Assembly: GCA_003650125.1 (NCBI GenBank)
Contig: QNFX01000021.1
Location: 1 to 37,402, forward strand
Length of the DNA stretch: 37,402 bases
Direction of reading: 5' to 3'
From: Campylobacterota bacterium
Lineage (GTDB): Bacteria; Bdellovibrionota; Bacteriovoracia; Bacteriovoracales; Bacteriovoracaceae
The number at the start of each line of letters is the position of its first letter. The first letter of the stretch is position 1. The translations under genes and the position numbers were made by a program. Below the pieces are notes generated by a model. The model made no database searches and was not told where the DNA came from. It was given only the letters and a program-made list of their open reading frames with translations. Positions 8,226-18,182 of this stretch are shown here, in pieces.

Positions 8226-9649
8226 TAATGACGTTTAACCTCATCGATTAACTCTCCATGGGGAGAGACTAGTTGAATATGCAAAGGCATTTGCCCTAAT
8301 GCATGGGTGGCACAACTGAGACATGGATCATAGCAACGAATTACCGCCTCAACTCGGTTGAGCATTCCCTCTTCTAATTTATTACCATCAACGTAATGTT
8401 GCGCTACTTGAAGCACACCTTTATTCATCGCTAGATTATTATGTCCTGTTGCGATAATTAAGTTACACCAGGAAATATTGCCATTTTCATCTGCCTTATA
8501 ATGATGAATTAATGTTCCTCTTGGTGCTTCAGAAATACCAATTCCTTGTGGATTATTGGCGCCACCACGGGCCCGCACTCGGGGATCTAAAATATAATCT
8601 AGCTCGATGATCTCCTGCATTTTTTCAATACAAAAAACAATCTCGATAAGTCTTGCATAATGATAGTGAAAAGAGGAACTAATAGGGCCTTTTTGCATAC
8701 TTCTAAATTCTTGAAGTTCTTGATCGGCCTGTGGAGTTCCCGCTTTGTTACATACATTCAATCTCGCAAGAGGCCCTACTCGGTACATTCCACCTGGATA
8801 ACCAAGTTCTTTGTAGTAGGGGAATTTCATATAGGTAAAATCCTCTGCTGCTTCTCCAATGTATTTCTCATAGTCTTTTTGATGAATTTGATCCTGAATA
8901 ATTTTTCCATTCTCATCAACGATTCTAAGTTTTCCATGATAGTGCTCAAGATTTCCTTCTTCGTTGACGAGTCCCATATAAAGAGAGGGGAAGTTTCCAA
9001 AGGATTCTATTTCTTCATTAAAGTTTTTAAGCATTTTTTTGTAGAGAGTTAAGGTTTTCATAGCGATTGTTTTTGCTTCAGGTAGCCATCCTGCAATAGT
9101 GTCTCTTTTTTCTTTAGTAAGAGGTTCATTTACGCCACCAGGAACCATCCAGGGGGCATGAATTTTTTTACCGCCAAGAAGTTCGATGATGGATTGACCT
9201 ATTTGCCTAAGCCTAATCCCATCTCTAGCAAGATCAGGTTGTTTAACAATTACGCCAAATATATTTCTAGATTTGGGATCACTATTCCAACCAAGCAGCA
9301 TATCTGGAGATGAGAGGTGAAAAAAGGATAGAGCGTGTGATTGAGCGATTTGCGCACAGTTCATAAGCCTTCGCAGCTCAGTTGCAGTCTCGGGAATTTT
9401 AATTCTCATCAGGGCATCACATGCTTTTGATCCCGCCACAAAATGAGATACGGGGCAAATGCCACAGGTTCTAGCAGTAATTGCAGGCATTTCAGGGAAA
9501 GGCCTTCCTTCACAAAATTTCTCAAAGCCCCGCATTTGAGTAACATGAAACAGCGCCTCGTTAACCGTTCCGGCATCATCTAATTTAAGCGTTATCTTAG
9601 CATGTCCTTCAATTCTCGTTACCGGATCAATCAGTATTGTTCGACTCAT
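8225..9649 (-). CDS. hoxH: NAD-linked [NiFe] hydrogenase large subunit HoxH
   Basis: 474-residue catalytic subunit that carries the Ni-Fe site and splits or makes H2. L1 motif [10 protein letters not shown] gives Ni ligands C62 and C65. L2 motif DPCLSCATH near the C-terminus gives C443 and C446. A 25-residue extension beginning ALGQMPL follows H449 and is the expected HoxW cleavage product. [12 protein letters not shown] at the N-terminus and [19 protein letters not shown] are characteristic of the HoxH (group 3d) branch. It pairs with HoxY just upstream. All metal ligands are present. Confidence 0.98.
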   Translation of the reverse strand: MSRTILIDPVTRIEGHAKITLKLDDAGTVNEALFHVTQMRGFEKFCEGRPFPEMPAITARTCGICPVSHFVAGSKACDALMRIKIPETATELRRLMNCAQIAQSHALSFFHLSSPDMLLGWNSDPKSRNIFGVIVKQPDLARDGIRLRQIGQSIIELLGGKKIHAPWMVPGGVNEPLTKEKRDTIAGWLPEAKTIAMKTLTLYKKMLKNFNEEIESFGNFPSLYMGLVNEEGNLEHYHGKLRIVDENGKIIQDQIHQKDYEKYIGEAAEDFTYMKFPYYKELGYPGGMYRVGPLARLNVCNKAGTPQADQELQEFRSMQKGPISSSFHYHYARLIEIVFCIEKMQEIIELDYILDPRVRARGGANNPQGIGISEAPRGTLIHHYKADENGNISWCNLIIATGHNNLAMNKGVLQVAQHYVDGNKLEEGMLNRVEAVIRCYDPCLSCATHALGQMPLHIQLVSPHGELIDEVKRH

Positions 9650-9652
9650 CTT

Positions 9653-10189
9653 TTAAGCTCCAAATCTTGTCATAGTGGTAGGATCAGGTGTCCTACCCGC
9701 TAGAAGTTCAGTTAAAACATAATAAATTGTATCCGCTGAGGGCGGGCAACCTTGGACAAAAAGGTCTACTGGAACTACTTGGTGAACTGGTTTAACGGTT
9801 TCAAGGAGGGCAGGAACGCCTTCTCCAACGGGATCAATGGGGTGCTCGGTTACATTTTCATGATAGGCGCGGTCAAAACACTCCCGAACACTAAATTTAT
9901 TTCTCATCGCTGGAACATTTCCATTAATTGCACAATCTCCAAGCGAGATTAAAAATTTACAGGACTTCCTAAATTTCAGGGCCTTTTTTAAATCATCTTC
10001 ATTGCTAACCGCACCTTCAATAATTCCCAAGTCTACTGATTCTGGAAGTTCTTTAACATCAACAAAGGGACTGTAAACAAATTCAATTTTTTCCGCTATT
10101 TCAATAAGCCTTTCATCCATATCTAAAAAAGACATGTGGCATCCAGAACATCCATCTAACCACACGGTGGCAACTGTAACTTTGCTCAT
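9653..10189 (-). CDS. hoxY: NAD-linked [NiFe] hydrogenase small subunit HoxY
   Basis: 178-residue small subunit of the hydrogenase module. It carries the single proximal [4Fe-4S] cluster that passes electrons between HoxH and the HoxU chain. The four ligands are visible: C14 and C17 in WLDGCSGCHMS, C86 in SLGDCAING, and C148 in VQGCPPSADT. The short length and lack of a Tat signal are typical of the cytoplasmic bidirectional hydrogenases and unlike membrane uptake enzymes. Its ATG directly abuts the hoxU TAA, and hoxH begins 3 bases after it. Confidence 0.97.
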   Translation of the reverse strand: MSKVTVATVWLDGCSGCHMSFLDMDERLIEIAEKIEFVYSPFVDVKELPESVDLGIIEGAVSNEDDLKKALKFRKSCKFLISLGDCAINGNVPAMRNKFSVRECFDRAYHENVTEHPIDPVGEGVPALLETVKPVHQVVPVDLFVQGCPPSADTIYYVLTELLAGRTPDPTTMTRFGA

Positions 10190-10891
10190 TTATTGACCTC
10201 TCATTTGTAGTAGATGTTCTAAAAAATTAACTTTCTTAATTTGTTCATTTACGGCATTTCCCTTATTGACGAGAGAGCCTGTGGGACAAACCTGAACACA
10301 TTTTCCGCAACTAGTGCAGGAATCACTTTCCCCCCAAGGAGTTCCCAAGTCTGATATAATATGGGAATCGACTCCCCTCCCCGCGACCGCCCAGGTTTGT
10401 GCTCCTTCAATTTCACTACACACACGAACACAACGAGTACAAAGGATACAACGGTCTTGGTCAAGACCAAAATGTTCGTGAGTTGAGTCCATTGGCATAT
10501 TTTGATTTAAATAAGGCAAACGAACATGATCCATTTTCATTTCTTGTGCTTTATCTTGTAATTCACAATGACCGTTACTAACACAAACACTGCAAGTGTG
10601 ATTTCCTTCTGCGTAAAGCATCTCTAAAATCATCTTGCGATAGCTTTCAAGTTTACCGGTAGTGGTCGTTACCACCATTCCCTCAGTTACATGAGTAGTA
10701 CAAGAACTTAAAGGCCTTGGCGCTCCCTCCACATCCACAACGCATATTCGACATCCTCCCCAAGGGGTGAGTCCTTCTAAAAAACACATGGTGGGAATAT
10801 TAATTTTATGCGCCTTGGCCACATCAAGAATTGTTTGATCACTTGAGGCGCCAACTTCTTGTCCATCAATAGTTAATGTTAGAACACTCAT
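10190..10891 (-). CDS. hoxU: NAD-linked hydrogenase electron-transfer subunit HoxU
   Basis: 233-residue Fe-S subunit, homologous to the N-terminus of NuoG. An N-terminal [2Fe-2S] ferredoxin domain has C36, C47, C50 and C64. A His-Cys cluster follows (H98-x-C100-x2-C103-x5-C109). Two ferredoxin-type [4Fe-4S] sets are at C148/C151/C154/C158 and C192/C195/C198/C202. It wires the diaphorase (HoxF) to HoxY. All cluster ligands are intact. Gap of 8 bases to hoxF upstream. Confidence 0.97.
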   Translation of the reverse strand: MSVLTLTIDGQEVGASSDQTILDVAKAHKINIPTMCFLEGLTPWGGCRICVVDVEGAPRPLSSCTTHVTEGMVVTTTTGKLESYRKMILEMLYAEGNHTCSVCVSNGHCELQDKAQEMKMDHVRLPYLNQNMPMDSTHEHFGLDQDRCILCTRCVRVCSEIEGAQTWAVAGRGVDSHIISDLGTPWGESDSCTSCGKCVQVCPTGSLVNKGNAVNEQIKKVNFLEHLLQMRGQ

Positions 10892-10899
10892 AAAATTTC

Positions 10900-12516
10900 C
10901 TATTGGTTTACCTGGGGTTGTTCTTGTTTTTGAATTAGATTGTCATACTCATGTCTAAAGTATTTTAAAGTAGAGAGCACTGGATTAGGAGCTGTCTGCC
11001 CTAATCCGCAAAGACTAGTCTGCCCAACCATGTCACACAATTCTTCTAAAAGAGATAAATCAGCTTCAGTACCTGTCCCTTTAGCAATGCGATCAAGGAT
11101 ATCATGCATGTGAACGGTACCAACTCTACAAGGGGTACATTTTCCACATGATTCACTTTTACAAAACTCCATAAAATAGCGAGCTACTTCCACCATTTTA
11201 GAAGTCTCATCCATAATAATCATTCCGCCGGAACCCATAATTGATCCGGCCTCACGTAAACTTTCATAGCTAACATGAAGGTCTAGTAAGTCTTCAGGAA
11301 TACAACCACCAGAAGGACCTCCAGTTTGTACCGCTTTAAATTTCAGTCCTTCGGGAACTCCCCCACCAATATCAAAAATAATATCTCTGAGTTTAAATCC
11401 CATAGGAACTTCAATCAGGCCGGTGTTTTCAATTTTACCCGCGAGAGCAAAGACTTTGGTTCCCTTTGATTTTTCAGTACCAATTGAGGCATACCATGCT
11501 CCACCTTTACGAAGTATGGGAGCAATATTGGCAAAAGTTTCAACATTGTTAATAAGTGTTGGTTTTCCCCAAAGGCCTACTTCAGCGGGATAGGGAGGTC
11601 TCGGAGTTGGCTGTCCTCTTTTTCCTTCAATGGAAGCAATCAGAGCAGTCTCTTCTCCACAGACAAAAGCACCTGCCCCCAGCCTGATATCAACTTCAAA
11701 ATTAAAGCTAGTGCCAGAAATATTTTGGCCTAGAAATCCCTTAGATCTGGCCTTACGAATCGCTCGCTTTAATCTTTCAATGGCCAGAGGATACTCGGCC
11801 CTGACATAAATATAACCTCGAGATGCTCCAACAGCGTAAGCTGCTATGGCCATTCCTTCAATGATTCGATGGGGATCACTTTCTAGAACTGCTCGATCCA
11901 TAAAGGCGCCAGGATCTCCTTCATCAGCATTGCAAATCACATATTTTAAATCGCTCCGTGCTTTATTCACTGTCGCCCATTTTAGACCTGTGGGATAACC
12001 ACCGCCTCCTCTACCGCGAAGTCCAGAGTCCATCATTTCTCTAACTACTTCCTCGGGCCCATATTCATTCAAGACCTTGAGCAAGGCCTGGTAACCATCT
12101 TTTTCTATGTAGTCTTCAATAACTTCAGGATCGATTTCCCCTGAATTTTCTAAAACAATTTTTTGTTGATGTTTAAAAAATGGTTGATCTAGAGAACACT
12201 GAGGAAGTTTTGCTGCCTCTTTCTTACAGGTCGCATTGAAAAGAGTTTCTACATCTTCAGCTTTAACAGATTCATAAAGGATTTGCTTATTAGTATCAAC
12301 TGTTACTGAAACTAAAGGGCCTTTAGAACAAAGACCTAGGCATCCCACGCCTTTAACTTGGCATTTTTCATCCATTTTTTCTCTCATAGCGTCTTTTATT
12401 TGATCACTTTTAAGAGATTTACAACTGGCGGCCACACAAACCTTTATGTAACTATCAAAGGATTGATTGTATTTTTTTTGTTTTTCTTTAATTTCATTTA
12501 ATTCATCTAAATTCAT
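10900..12516 (-). CDS. hoxF: NAD-linked hydrogenase diaphorase subunit HoxF
   Basis: 538-residue NADH/FMN subunit, homologous to NuoF fused to an N-terminal thioredoxin-like [2Fe-2S] domain. The N-terminal domain has CVAASC and CLGLC ligands. The Rossmann/FMN region shows [16 protein letters not shown] and [14 protein letters not shown]. The [4Fe-4S] ligands are [14 protein letters not shown] plus SLCGLG near the C-terminus. It exchanges hydride with NAD(H). I place the start at the ATG at 12516, which overlaps the hoxE stop as TAATG. A TTG four codons upstream (12528) would overlap hoxE by 13 bases and is less convincing. Confidence 0.97.
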   Translation of the reverse strand: MNLDELNEIKEKQKKYNQSFDSYIKVCVAASCKSLKSDQIKDAMREKMDEKCQVKGVGCLGLCSKGPLVSVTVDTNKQILYESVKAEDVETLFNATCKKEAAKLPQCSLDQPFFKHQQKIVLENSGEIDPEVIEDYIEKDGYQALLKVLNEYGPEEVVREMMDSGLRGRGGGGYPTGLKWATVNKARSDLKYVICNADEGDPGAFMDRAVLESDPHRIIEGMAIAAYAVGASRGYIYVRAEYPLAIERLKRAIRKARSKGFLGQNISGTSFNFEVDIRLGAGAFVCGEETALIASIEGKRGQPTPRPPYPAEVGLWGKPTLINNVETFANIAPILRKGGAWYASIGTEKSKGTKVFALAGKIENTGLIEVPMGFKLRDIIFDIGGGVPEGLKFKAVQTGGPSGGCIPEDLLDLHVSYESLREAGSIMGSGGMIIMDETSKMVEVARYFMEFCKSESCGKCTPCRVGTVHMHDILDRIAKGTGTEADLSLLEELCDMVGQTSLCGLGQTAPNPVLSTLKYFRHEYDNLIQKQEQPQVNQ

Positions 12517-13016
12517 TAGACCATCCAACCTGAAAGGGTTTTTAATAAATCATTTTCTTCTACATTACCGATGATTTCACCATCTAAGACTACTGCGGGA
12601 GCAAGACTACAGGCACCAATGCAGCGAGTTTCCATTACTGATAACTCACCATCTAAAGTTGTTCCGCCAAGATTGATCTTATATTTATCTTCAATATCGT
12701 GAATTAATTGATCTGCTCCCTTGATATAGCAGGCAGTACCGGTGCAAATCACGCAAGTATGTTTCCCTGGGGGTTTTAAATTAAAGTAGTGATAGAAGGT
12801 TGCGACTCCATAGACCTTACTTTTAGAAACATTTAGATACTTTGCAACAAAAGCTAAGACATCTCCATCTAAGTAACCAAAAGAATCTTGTGCTGTGTGA
12901 AGAGTCTCTATTAGCGCATGGCCTTCATAACCGTTGCGCTTCATGGTTGCGTTTAGGATTTTCCATCTTTTATCATCGGATGGAAAATCAACTTTAGGAT
13001 TAGTTCGTTTTGCCAT
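12516..13016 (-). CDS. hoxE: NAD-linked hydrogenase subunit HoxE
   Basis: 166-residue NuoE-like protein with a thioredoxin-fold [2Fe-2S] cluster bound by C91, C96, C132 and C136 (CTGTAC and CIGAC). [18 protein letters not shown] is the usual NuoE/HoxE signature. As the first gene of the hydrogenase operon it defines the pentameric HoxEFUYH type rather than the HoxFUYH type. GGAG is placed about a dozen bases upstream of the ATG. The 74-base gap to the divergent hypF must hold both promoters. Confidence 0.95.
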   Translation of the reverse strand: MAKRTNPKVDFPSDDKRWKILNATMKRNGYEGHALIETLHTAQDSFGYLDGDVLAFVAKYLNVSKSKVYGVATFYHYFNLKPPGKHTCVICTGTACYIKGADQLIHDIEDKYKINLGGTTLDGELSVMETRCIGACSLAPAVVLDGEIIGNVEENDLLKTLSGWMV

Positions 13017-13056
13017 TTTGAAACTCCATTTTCAAAAAAAATTTGTCGGCGTTTTG

Positions 13057-13085
13057 ATTTTAAAATGGGATAACTTGATAAGCAA
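13057..13085 (-). promoter_or_regulatory. putative promoter of the hox-hyp operon
   Basis: On the minus strand TTGCTT (13080-13085) and TAAAAT (13057-13062) are separated by 17 bases, followed by a leader of about 35 bases to hoxE. The -10 matches the sigma70 consensus at five of six positions, the -35 only at three. The -10 lies in the palindrome ATTTTAAAAT (13057-13066), which is shared with the divergent hypF side. Confidence 0.4.
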
Positions 13086-13090
13086 TATTT

Positions 13091-15271
13091 ATGAGCAATA
13101 AAGCACTTATTTTAAACATTTCAGGAACCGTTCAAGGTATAGGTTTTAGACCTTTTCTCTACAATCTCGCTTCTAATCTCGATTTAAAGGGACATATTAG
13201 AAATAATTCTGAAGGAGTGAGTGCCCATTTTGAAGGGGATGAAAAAAAATTAGAGATTCTAATACAAAAGTTAACAAATAATCCCCCACTAAACGCCAAC
13301 ATCGAAGGACTATCTCAAACATGGTCAAAATCCATGGGGATTACAGATCTTTCTATAGGTAAAAGTGAAGTTAAAAATTCTAGTATCATCTCTATTCCAC
13401 CGGACCTTGCCACTTGTAATAAATGTTTTGACGAATTTACAAATGCCCATAATCGACGATTTAGCTATCCTTTAACTTCCTGCACTCAATGCGGTCCTAG
13501 GTATTCAATTACTGAAGAGCTTCCCTTTGATCGCGAGAGAACAAGCTATAAAAATTTTTCCTTATGTAAAGAGTGTCTAGGTGAATATGAAAACCCACAG
13601 GACAGAAGATATCACGCGCAAACAACGGGATGTTCAAATTGTGGCCCTAATATTTTCTACCTTCCAAAAGAGTTTAATGTTCATGAGTTTTTACTCTCTG
13701 GAAAGATTTTAGGATTAAAAGGGATCGGGGGATTCCAATTAATATGTAACGCTGAAGATTTTAGCGCCATTGAAACATTAAGGGAGAGAAAAAATCGCCC
13801 GCACAGGCCCTTGGCGGTGATGGTCAAAAGCTTAGAACTTGTCAGGGAAATCTGTGAAATAACTGTTGAAGAAGAAAAGTTACTTACCTCTCCTATTGCT
13901 CCGATTGTAATCCTTCCTATTAAAAAAAACATCCTTCCATCGCTTATATCTCCGGACTCAAACACTGTAGGATTTTTTCTTCCCACCTCTCCTCTTCATC
14001 AGATGTTATTTAAAAAAGGGATTAATTATTTAATTGTCACTAGTGCAAATAAAAAAGGTTTCCCCATTGCTACAAAAGCAGAAGAAATCACTGCTCTGGT
14101 AGATGGAATTATCTCCCATAATCGTCCGATTATCGCTCGCTGTGATGACTCGGTATACCTGCGATTAGATTTAATCAGACCTGGTCGAGGCATGGCCCCC
14201 TTAGTATTTCCTCATGCTAAAAAAATAAAAAAACCGATCTTATCTTTAGGTGCCGATTTAAAGAATACTTTTTGCATTTCTAAAGCAAATAAAAGCTATC
14301 TTTCACCTCATATTGGTAATTTATTTAACTTCCCAACTTTTTTAGATCTAAAAAAACAAGTTAGTAACTTTTGTAATTTACTCAAAGTTGATCCTGAAGT
14401 TATAGCAGTTGACCTTCACCCTAACTATGTTAGCTCTAATCTCGGGCGAGAAATGGCCCGCCAAAAGGGATTAAAATTAGTTGAAGTTGTTCATCATCAT
14501 GCCCATGCACTATCTGTAATGGGAGAACATAAACTGGAAGAGGCATATGCTTTAACTTTTGATGGAACAGGTTATGGCCCTGATGGAACTCTTTGGGGGG
14601 GAGAACTCCTACACGTTTTCCCTGGTGGTTTTAAAAGATTATCCTCTCTCAAACCTTTTCTTTTACCTGGCGGCGAAGGGGCGATTAAAAATCCTGAAAT
14701 ACAACTTATGGCCCGTTATGTTGAACTCGGTATGGAGATTAATGATAAGTTGCTGAAAAAAATATGTAAAAAAGAGATTAACACCTTTAAGACCTCATCA
14801 GTTGGAAGATTGTTTGATCAAATTAGTGCAATGTTAGAAATTCAAAAAGGACCTATTACCTACGAAGGCCAGGCAGCAGTCCGCTTAGAAAGCGTGGCCC
14901 AACAATCAAATGATTTGACCTTAAATAGCTTCAATTTCAAAACAACATTTGAAAATGATCTAAAACTAATTGATACCAGTGATTTATTAAAAGAGATGCT
15001 TTTTAAAAAAGACAATGGCGCACCGATACCAATGCTTGCTTATCGGTTTCACTACACCATGGCAAAGATTGCTTTAAAAATGTTAGAAGATTTTAAACCA
15101 TTACCGGTAGTTTTTTGCGGAGGAGTTTTCCAAAATCAACTTTTTTCATCTATGCTTTTAAAAAAATTAAAAGAACGGGGAATAAAGATTTATCGACCTC
15201 AAAAAATCCCCACTAATGATGCTGGAATAAGTTTTGGCCAGATCATTTATTGTAGACAACTTTTGGAATAA
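13091..15271 (+). CDS. hypF: carbamoyltransferase HypF
   Basis: 726-residue enzyme that uses carbamoyl phosphate and ATP to make carbamoyl-AMP and hands the carbamoyl group to the HypE C-terminal Cys, the source of the cyanide ligands. Domains in order: acylphosphatase (GTVQGIGFRPF, residues 1-90), two Cx2C...Cx2C zinc fingers (CNKC/CTQC and CKEC/CSNC, about 108-180), a YrdC-like domain (about 190-370), and a Kae1/Hsp70-fold carbamoyltransferase with VVHHHAHALSVMGEH and TFDGTGYGPDGTLWGGE. No Shine-Dalgarno is visible. A weak TTGATT-N17-GATAAG (13054-13082) would place the transcript start almost at the ATG. It heads the divergent hypF-hypA-hypB operon. Confidence 0.97.
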   Translation: MSNKALILNISGTVQGIGFRPFLYNLASNLDLKGHIRNNSEGVSAHFEGDEKKLEILIQKLTNNPPLNANIEGLSQTWSKSMGITDLSIGKSEVKNSSIISIPPDLATCNKCFDEFTNAHNRRFSYPLTSCTQCGPRYSITEELPFDRERTSYKNFSLCKECLGEYENPQDRRYHAQTTGCSNCGPNIFYLPKEFNVHEFLLSGKILGLKGIGGFQLICNAEDFSAIETLRERKNRPHRPLAVMVKSLELVREICEITVEEEKLLTSPIAPIVILPIKKNILPSLISPDSNTVGFFLPTSPLHQMLFKKGINYLIVTSANKKGFPIATKAEEITALVDGIISHNRPIIARCDDSVYLRLDLIRPGRGMAPLVFPHAKKIKKPILSLGADLKNTFCISKANKSYLSPHIGNLFNFPTFLDLKKQVSNFCNLLKVDPEVIAVDLHPNYVSSNLGREMARQKGLKLVEVVHHHAHALSVMGEHKLEEAYALTFDGTGYGPDGTLWGGELLHVFPGGFKRLSSLKPFLLPGGEGAIKNPEIQLMARYVELGMEINDKLLKKICKKEINTFKTSSVGRLFDQISAMLEIQKGPITYEGQAAVRLESVAQQSNDLTLNSFNFKTTFENDLKLIDTSDLLKEMLFKKDNGAPIPMLAYRFHYTMAKIALKMLEDFKPLPVVFCGGVFQNQLFSSMLLKKLKERGIKIYRPQKIPTNDAGISFGQIIYCRQLLE

Positions 15272-15273
15272 CT

Positions 15274-15615
15274 ATGCACGAGCTTGCCCTGGCAACAGAA
15301 ATTGTAAAAAATGTATCAAAGCTTGCCCATGAAAATAAAGCTCTAAAAGTAACGGAGCTCCGTTTAGAGTTGGGGGTAATGAGCGGGATAGAACAAGAGG
15401 CATTTGATTTTTGTTTTGATATGGCAGCGAAAAACACTATTTTAGAGGGTGCCAAATTATCCGTGAATAAAATCCCTTTAGAAGTCCGATGCCAAAAATG
15501 CTTTTCTCTTTCAAGTCCTGAGGTTTTTAATATTGTCTGTGAAAAATGCAAAAGTAATGATGTAGTTATCATTAAGGGAAAAGAACTTAAAATTTTAAAT
15601 ATGGAGGTACAGTAA
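15274..15615 (+). CDS. hypA: nickel insertion protein HypA
   Basis: 113-residue Ni metallochaperone. MHE at the N-terminus provides the Ni-binding His2. Zn is held by C73/C76 and C89/C92 (CQKC and CEKC). It acts with HypB to load Ni into HoxH. It starts 2 bases after the hypF stop, and its TAA overlaps the hypB ATG (TAATG). Confidence 0.96.
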   Translation: MHELALATEIVKNVSKLAHENKALKVTELRLELGVMSGIEQEAFDFCFDMAAKNTILEGAKLSVNKIPLEVRCQKCFSLSSPEVFNIVCEKCKSNDVVIIKGKELKILNMEVQ

Positions 15616-16364
15616 TGTGTAGAGATTGTGGATGTGAAGCAGCTAATGATAAGGCCTTTTTTAACCATCATCACCACGACCACGACCACGACCACCACCA
15701 CCATCATGAGATAAAAACCATTGATATCGAGCAGGCCATTTTAGCAAAAAATGATGCTCTCGCTGAAAAAAACCGGGAGTATTTTAACCGTCACAATATA
15801 AAAGTTTTTAATATTATTAGCTCTCCAGGATCAGGAAAAACTCTTCTTTTAGAAAAAACCTTAAAACACCTTCCTAATATTTCGATTATTATCGGAGATC
15901 AGGAAAAAGATTTTGATGCTAAAAGAATTGCCGCTTCTGGAGGAAGAACGATTCAACTAAACACTTATAGTTCTTGCCACTTAAATGCTGAAATGATCAA
16001 CAAAGAACTGGATAATTTTATTACCCCGGATATTGATCTTCTCATAATAGAGAATGTGGGAAATCTGGTATGTCCTGCTGCTTTTGATTTAGGAGAACAT
16101 GCCAAAGTGGCAGTTCTCTCGACTCCAGAAGGAGAAGAAAAACCCGTAAAGTATCCTGTTCTTTTTCACACTGCAGATTTAATAATTATCAACAAAATGG
16201 ATCTTGCACCCATCTTAGAGTGGAACCAGGATAAATGCCTTGATTACATAAGAAAGGTTAATGCCAAGGCGCAGATTATAAAGCTTAGTGCTAAGACGGA
16301 AGAAGGACTTGATTCTTGGATAAATTATTTATCTAACAAAAACATGGAAGCACGAGTTCATTAA
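15615..16364 (+). CDS. hypB: Ni-binding GTPase HypB
   Basis: 249-residue SIMIBI-class GTPase that drives Ni delivery. The N-terminus has the high-affinity Ni motif C2-x2-C5-G-C7, then a nickel-storage stretch with 11 His and 3 Asp between residues 18 and 31. The P-loop is SSPGSGKT (69-76). SSCHLNAEM contains the Cys-His metal site at the dimer interface, and NKMDL is the G4 motif. Having both the CxxCGC site and the His stretch suggests it both stores and transfers Ni. No nickel permease gene is present in the window. Confidence 0.97.
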   Translation: MCRDCGCEAANDKAFFNHHHHDHDHDHHHHHEIKTIDIEQAILAKNDALAEKNREYFNRHNIKVFNIISSPGSGKTLLLEKTLKHLPNISIIIGDQEKDFDAKRIAASGGRTIQLNTYSSCHLNAEMINKELDNFITPDIDLLIIENVGNLVCPAAFDLGEHAKVAVLSTPEGEEKPVKYPVLFHTADLIIINKMDLAPILEWNQDKCLDYIRKVNAKAQIIKLSAKTEEGLDSWINYLSNKNMEARVH

Positions 16365-16373
16365 AATGGAACG

Positions 16374-18182
16374 TTATAAATGTTTTATTTTAGAAAAGAT
16401 GCCCGCTAAGTCTTTTTGATCCAGTGTCTCTTTGACTAAAAGTAACTTAGCAGAGGTTTCAAGCAGCTCGCGATTTTTTAATAGAATTTCTTCTGCCTTG
16501 ACCATGGCACCATCTAAAATGCCTTTTACTGCAAGGTCTATTTCCCTTCCGGTTTCTTCAGAAAATAATCTTTGCTTCACCATTTGAGGCCCTAAAAAAG
16601 TAGACTGATCTTTATCATAAACCATATTGCCTAACTTTTCATCCATCCCAAATCTGGTAACCATATCTTTAGCAATGTCGGTTGCCCGAGCTAAATCATC
16701 AGAAGCACCAGTAGAAAGATGATGAAAAATAATTTTTTCCGCGGCCCTTCCTCCCATCAAAGTGGCAATTTTATTTTCCAGTTCTTCCTTCTTCATAATA
16801 TAGCGATCTTCGGTAGGTCTTTGAATGGTATAACCTAGGGCCCCTATTCCTCGGGGTATTATCGAAACTTTATGGATTTCTTCAGACGATGAGATCATTT
16901 TTCCAACTAGCGCGTGTCCCATTTCATGATGGGCAACGATTTTTCTTTCAAAGTCATTTAAGAGGCGATTTTTTTTCTCCAGTCCTGCGACAATCCTTTC
17001 AATCCCTTCGGTGAAATCTCTTAGCTCTACTGCGTTGGCATTTCTTCGTGTCGCTACCAGGGCCGCTTCATTAACCAGGTTGGCCAGATCGGCCCCGGTA
17101 AAACCAGTTGTTAATGCGGCGATTTGTCCAAGCTCCACACCCTCGGCCATTTTTATATTTTTACTGTGAACTGCTAAAATATCACCGCGCCCTTTCTTAT
17201 CCGGTTTATCTACCAAGATTTGTCGATCAAACCTTCCCGCACGAAGAAGAGCAGCGTCTAAAATTTCAGGCCTATTTGTTGCTGCCAGAAGAACAATTCC
17301 ACTTCCGGAGTCAAAGCCATCTAATTCAGATAAAAGTTGGTTTAGGGTTTGCTCTTTCTCATCGTGCCCCCCCATAGGATTCATGCCACGTGCTCTTCCT
17401 AAGGCATCAAGTTCATCGATAAAAATAATACAAGGTGCTTTTCCCCTTGCTTGTTCAAAAAGATCTCTAACTCTCGCTGCCCCAACTCCTACAAACATTT
17501 CAACAAATTCAGAACCACTGATACTAAAAAAGGGGACTTTTGCTTCCCCTGCCACAGCTTTTGCCAGCAGAGTTTTACCAGTCCCCGGAGGGCCTACAAG
17601 TAAAACCCCTTTAGGAAGTCTTCCCCCTAAACGGCCATAATTCCCTGCATCTTTTAAAAAATTAATAACCTCCATTAATTCTTCTTTGGCCTCATCAACT
17701 CCCGCCACATCCTTAAAAGTAATTTTAGTGTCTGTTTCCAAGTATATTTTGGCCTTAGACTTACCAATAGATAAAAATCCGCCCCCCATATCTTTTCCGG
17801 CCATTTTGCGGATAAGAAACAGCCAGATTCCCAGGAAGATTAAAGTAGGAATGATCCACGAGAGAAGATCTCTTAAAATAGTACTTTCAATTTTTTGATT
17901 ATACTTTATGCCATGTTTTTCTAATTCCTTGGCAAGGTTTATATCAACTCTATTGGTAACAAACAGTCTTTCCTTTCCTTCCTTGTCAGTATGGAGTCCC
18001 CTGATATTTTTATCAGTGATAACAATTTCTTTAATTTGTCCGGCCTTTAGTTCACTTTGAAATTGGCTATATGCAATCTGCTGAGTTTGAAATGATTTCA
18101 TTAAGAAATTCTGAAATAGTAGAACCCCCATGATGGCGAAGAAAATATAGGCAGTATTAATTTTGGTTTGTTTCGTTTTCAT
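16374..18182 (-). CDS. ftsH: ATP-dependent membrane zinc protease FtsH
   Basis: 602-residue AAA+ protease. Two membrane helices (about 10-29 and 106-124) flank a small periplasmic domain. The ATPase domain has Walker A GPPGTGKT (197-204), Walker B CIIFIDELDAL and the second region of homology ATNRPEILDAALLRAGRFDRQ. The Zn protease domain carries HEMGH (419-423). It degrades unassembled membrane proteins and some cytoplasmic regulators. Length and motifs are complete. It converges on hypB with only 9 bases between and no obvious terminator, so transcripts may overlap. AAAGGT lies 9 bases upstream of the ATG. It may be one of several FtsH paralogues. Confidence 0.97.
   Translation of the reverse strand: MKTKQTKINTAYIFFAIMGVLLFQNFLMKSFQTQQIAYSQFQSELKAGQIKEIVITDKNIRGLHTDKEGKERLFVTNRVDINLAKELEKHGIKYNQKIESTILRDLLSWIIPTLIFLGIWLFLIRKMAGKDMGGGFLSIGKSKAKIYLETDTKITFKDVAGVDEAKEELMEVINFLKDAGNYGRLGGRLPKGVLLVGPPGTGKTLLAKAVAGEAKVPFFSISGSEFVEMFVGVGAARVRDLFEQARGKAPCIIFIDELDALGRARGMNPMGGHDEKEQTLNQLLSELDGFDSGSGIVLLAATNRPEILDAALLRAGRFDRQILVDKPDKKGRGDILAVHSKNIKMAEGVELGQIAALTTGFTGADLANLVNEAALVATRRNANAVELRDFTEGIERIVAGLEKKNRLLNDFERKIVAHHEMGHALVGKMISSSEEIHKVSIIPRGIGALGYTIQRPTEDRYIMKKEELENKIATLMGGRAAEKIIFHHLSTGASDDLARATDIAKDMVTRFGMDEKLGNMVYDKDQSTFLGPQMVKQRLFSEETGREIDLAVKGILDGAMVKAEEILLKNRELLETSAKLLLVKETLDQKDLAGIFSKIKHL

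Noticed and set aside
12517-12528. TTG start for hoxF at 12528
   Set aside because: It would overlap hoxE by 13 bases. The ATG at 12516 gives the TAATG overlap repeated in this operon.
15243-15707. Open frame on the minus strand with a run of Val and Met
   Set aside because: It is the antisense of the hypA/hypB coding sequence. The Val run is the reverse of the HypB His codons.
16365-16400. Terminator between hypB and ftsH
   Set aside because: Only a weak imperfect repeat around AACGTT is present. No stable stem with T-run is visible.
16600-17900. Several plus-strand open frames across ftsH
   Set aside because: They lie antisense to a fully conserved protein, have no ribosome sites and show no family features.
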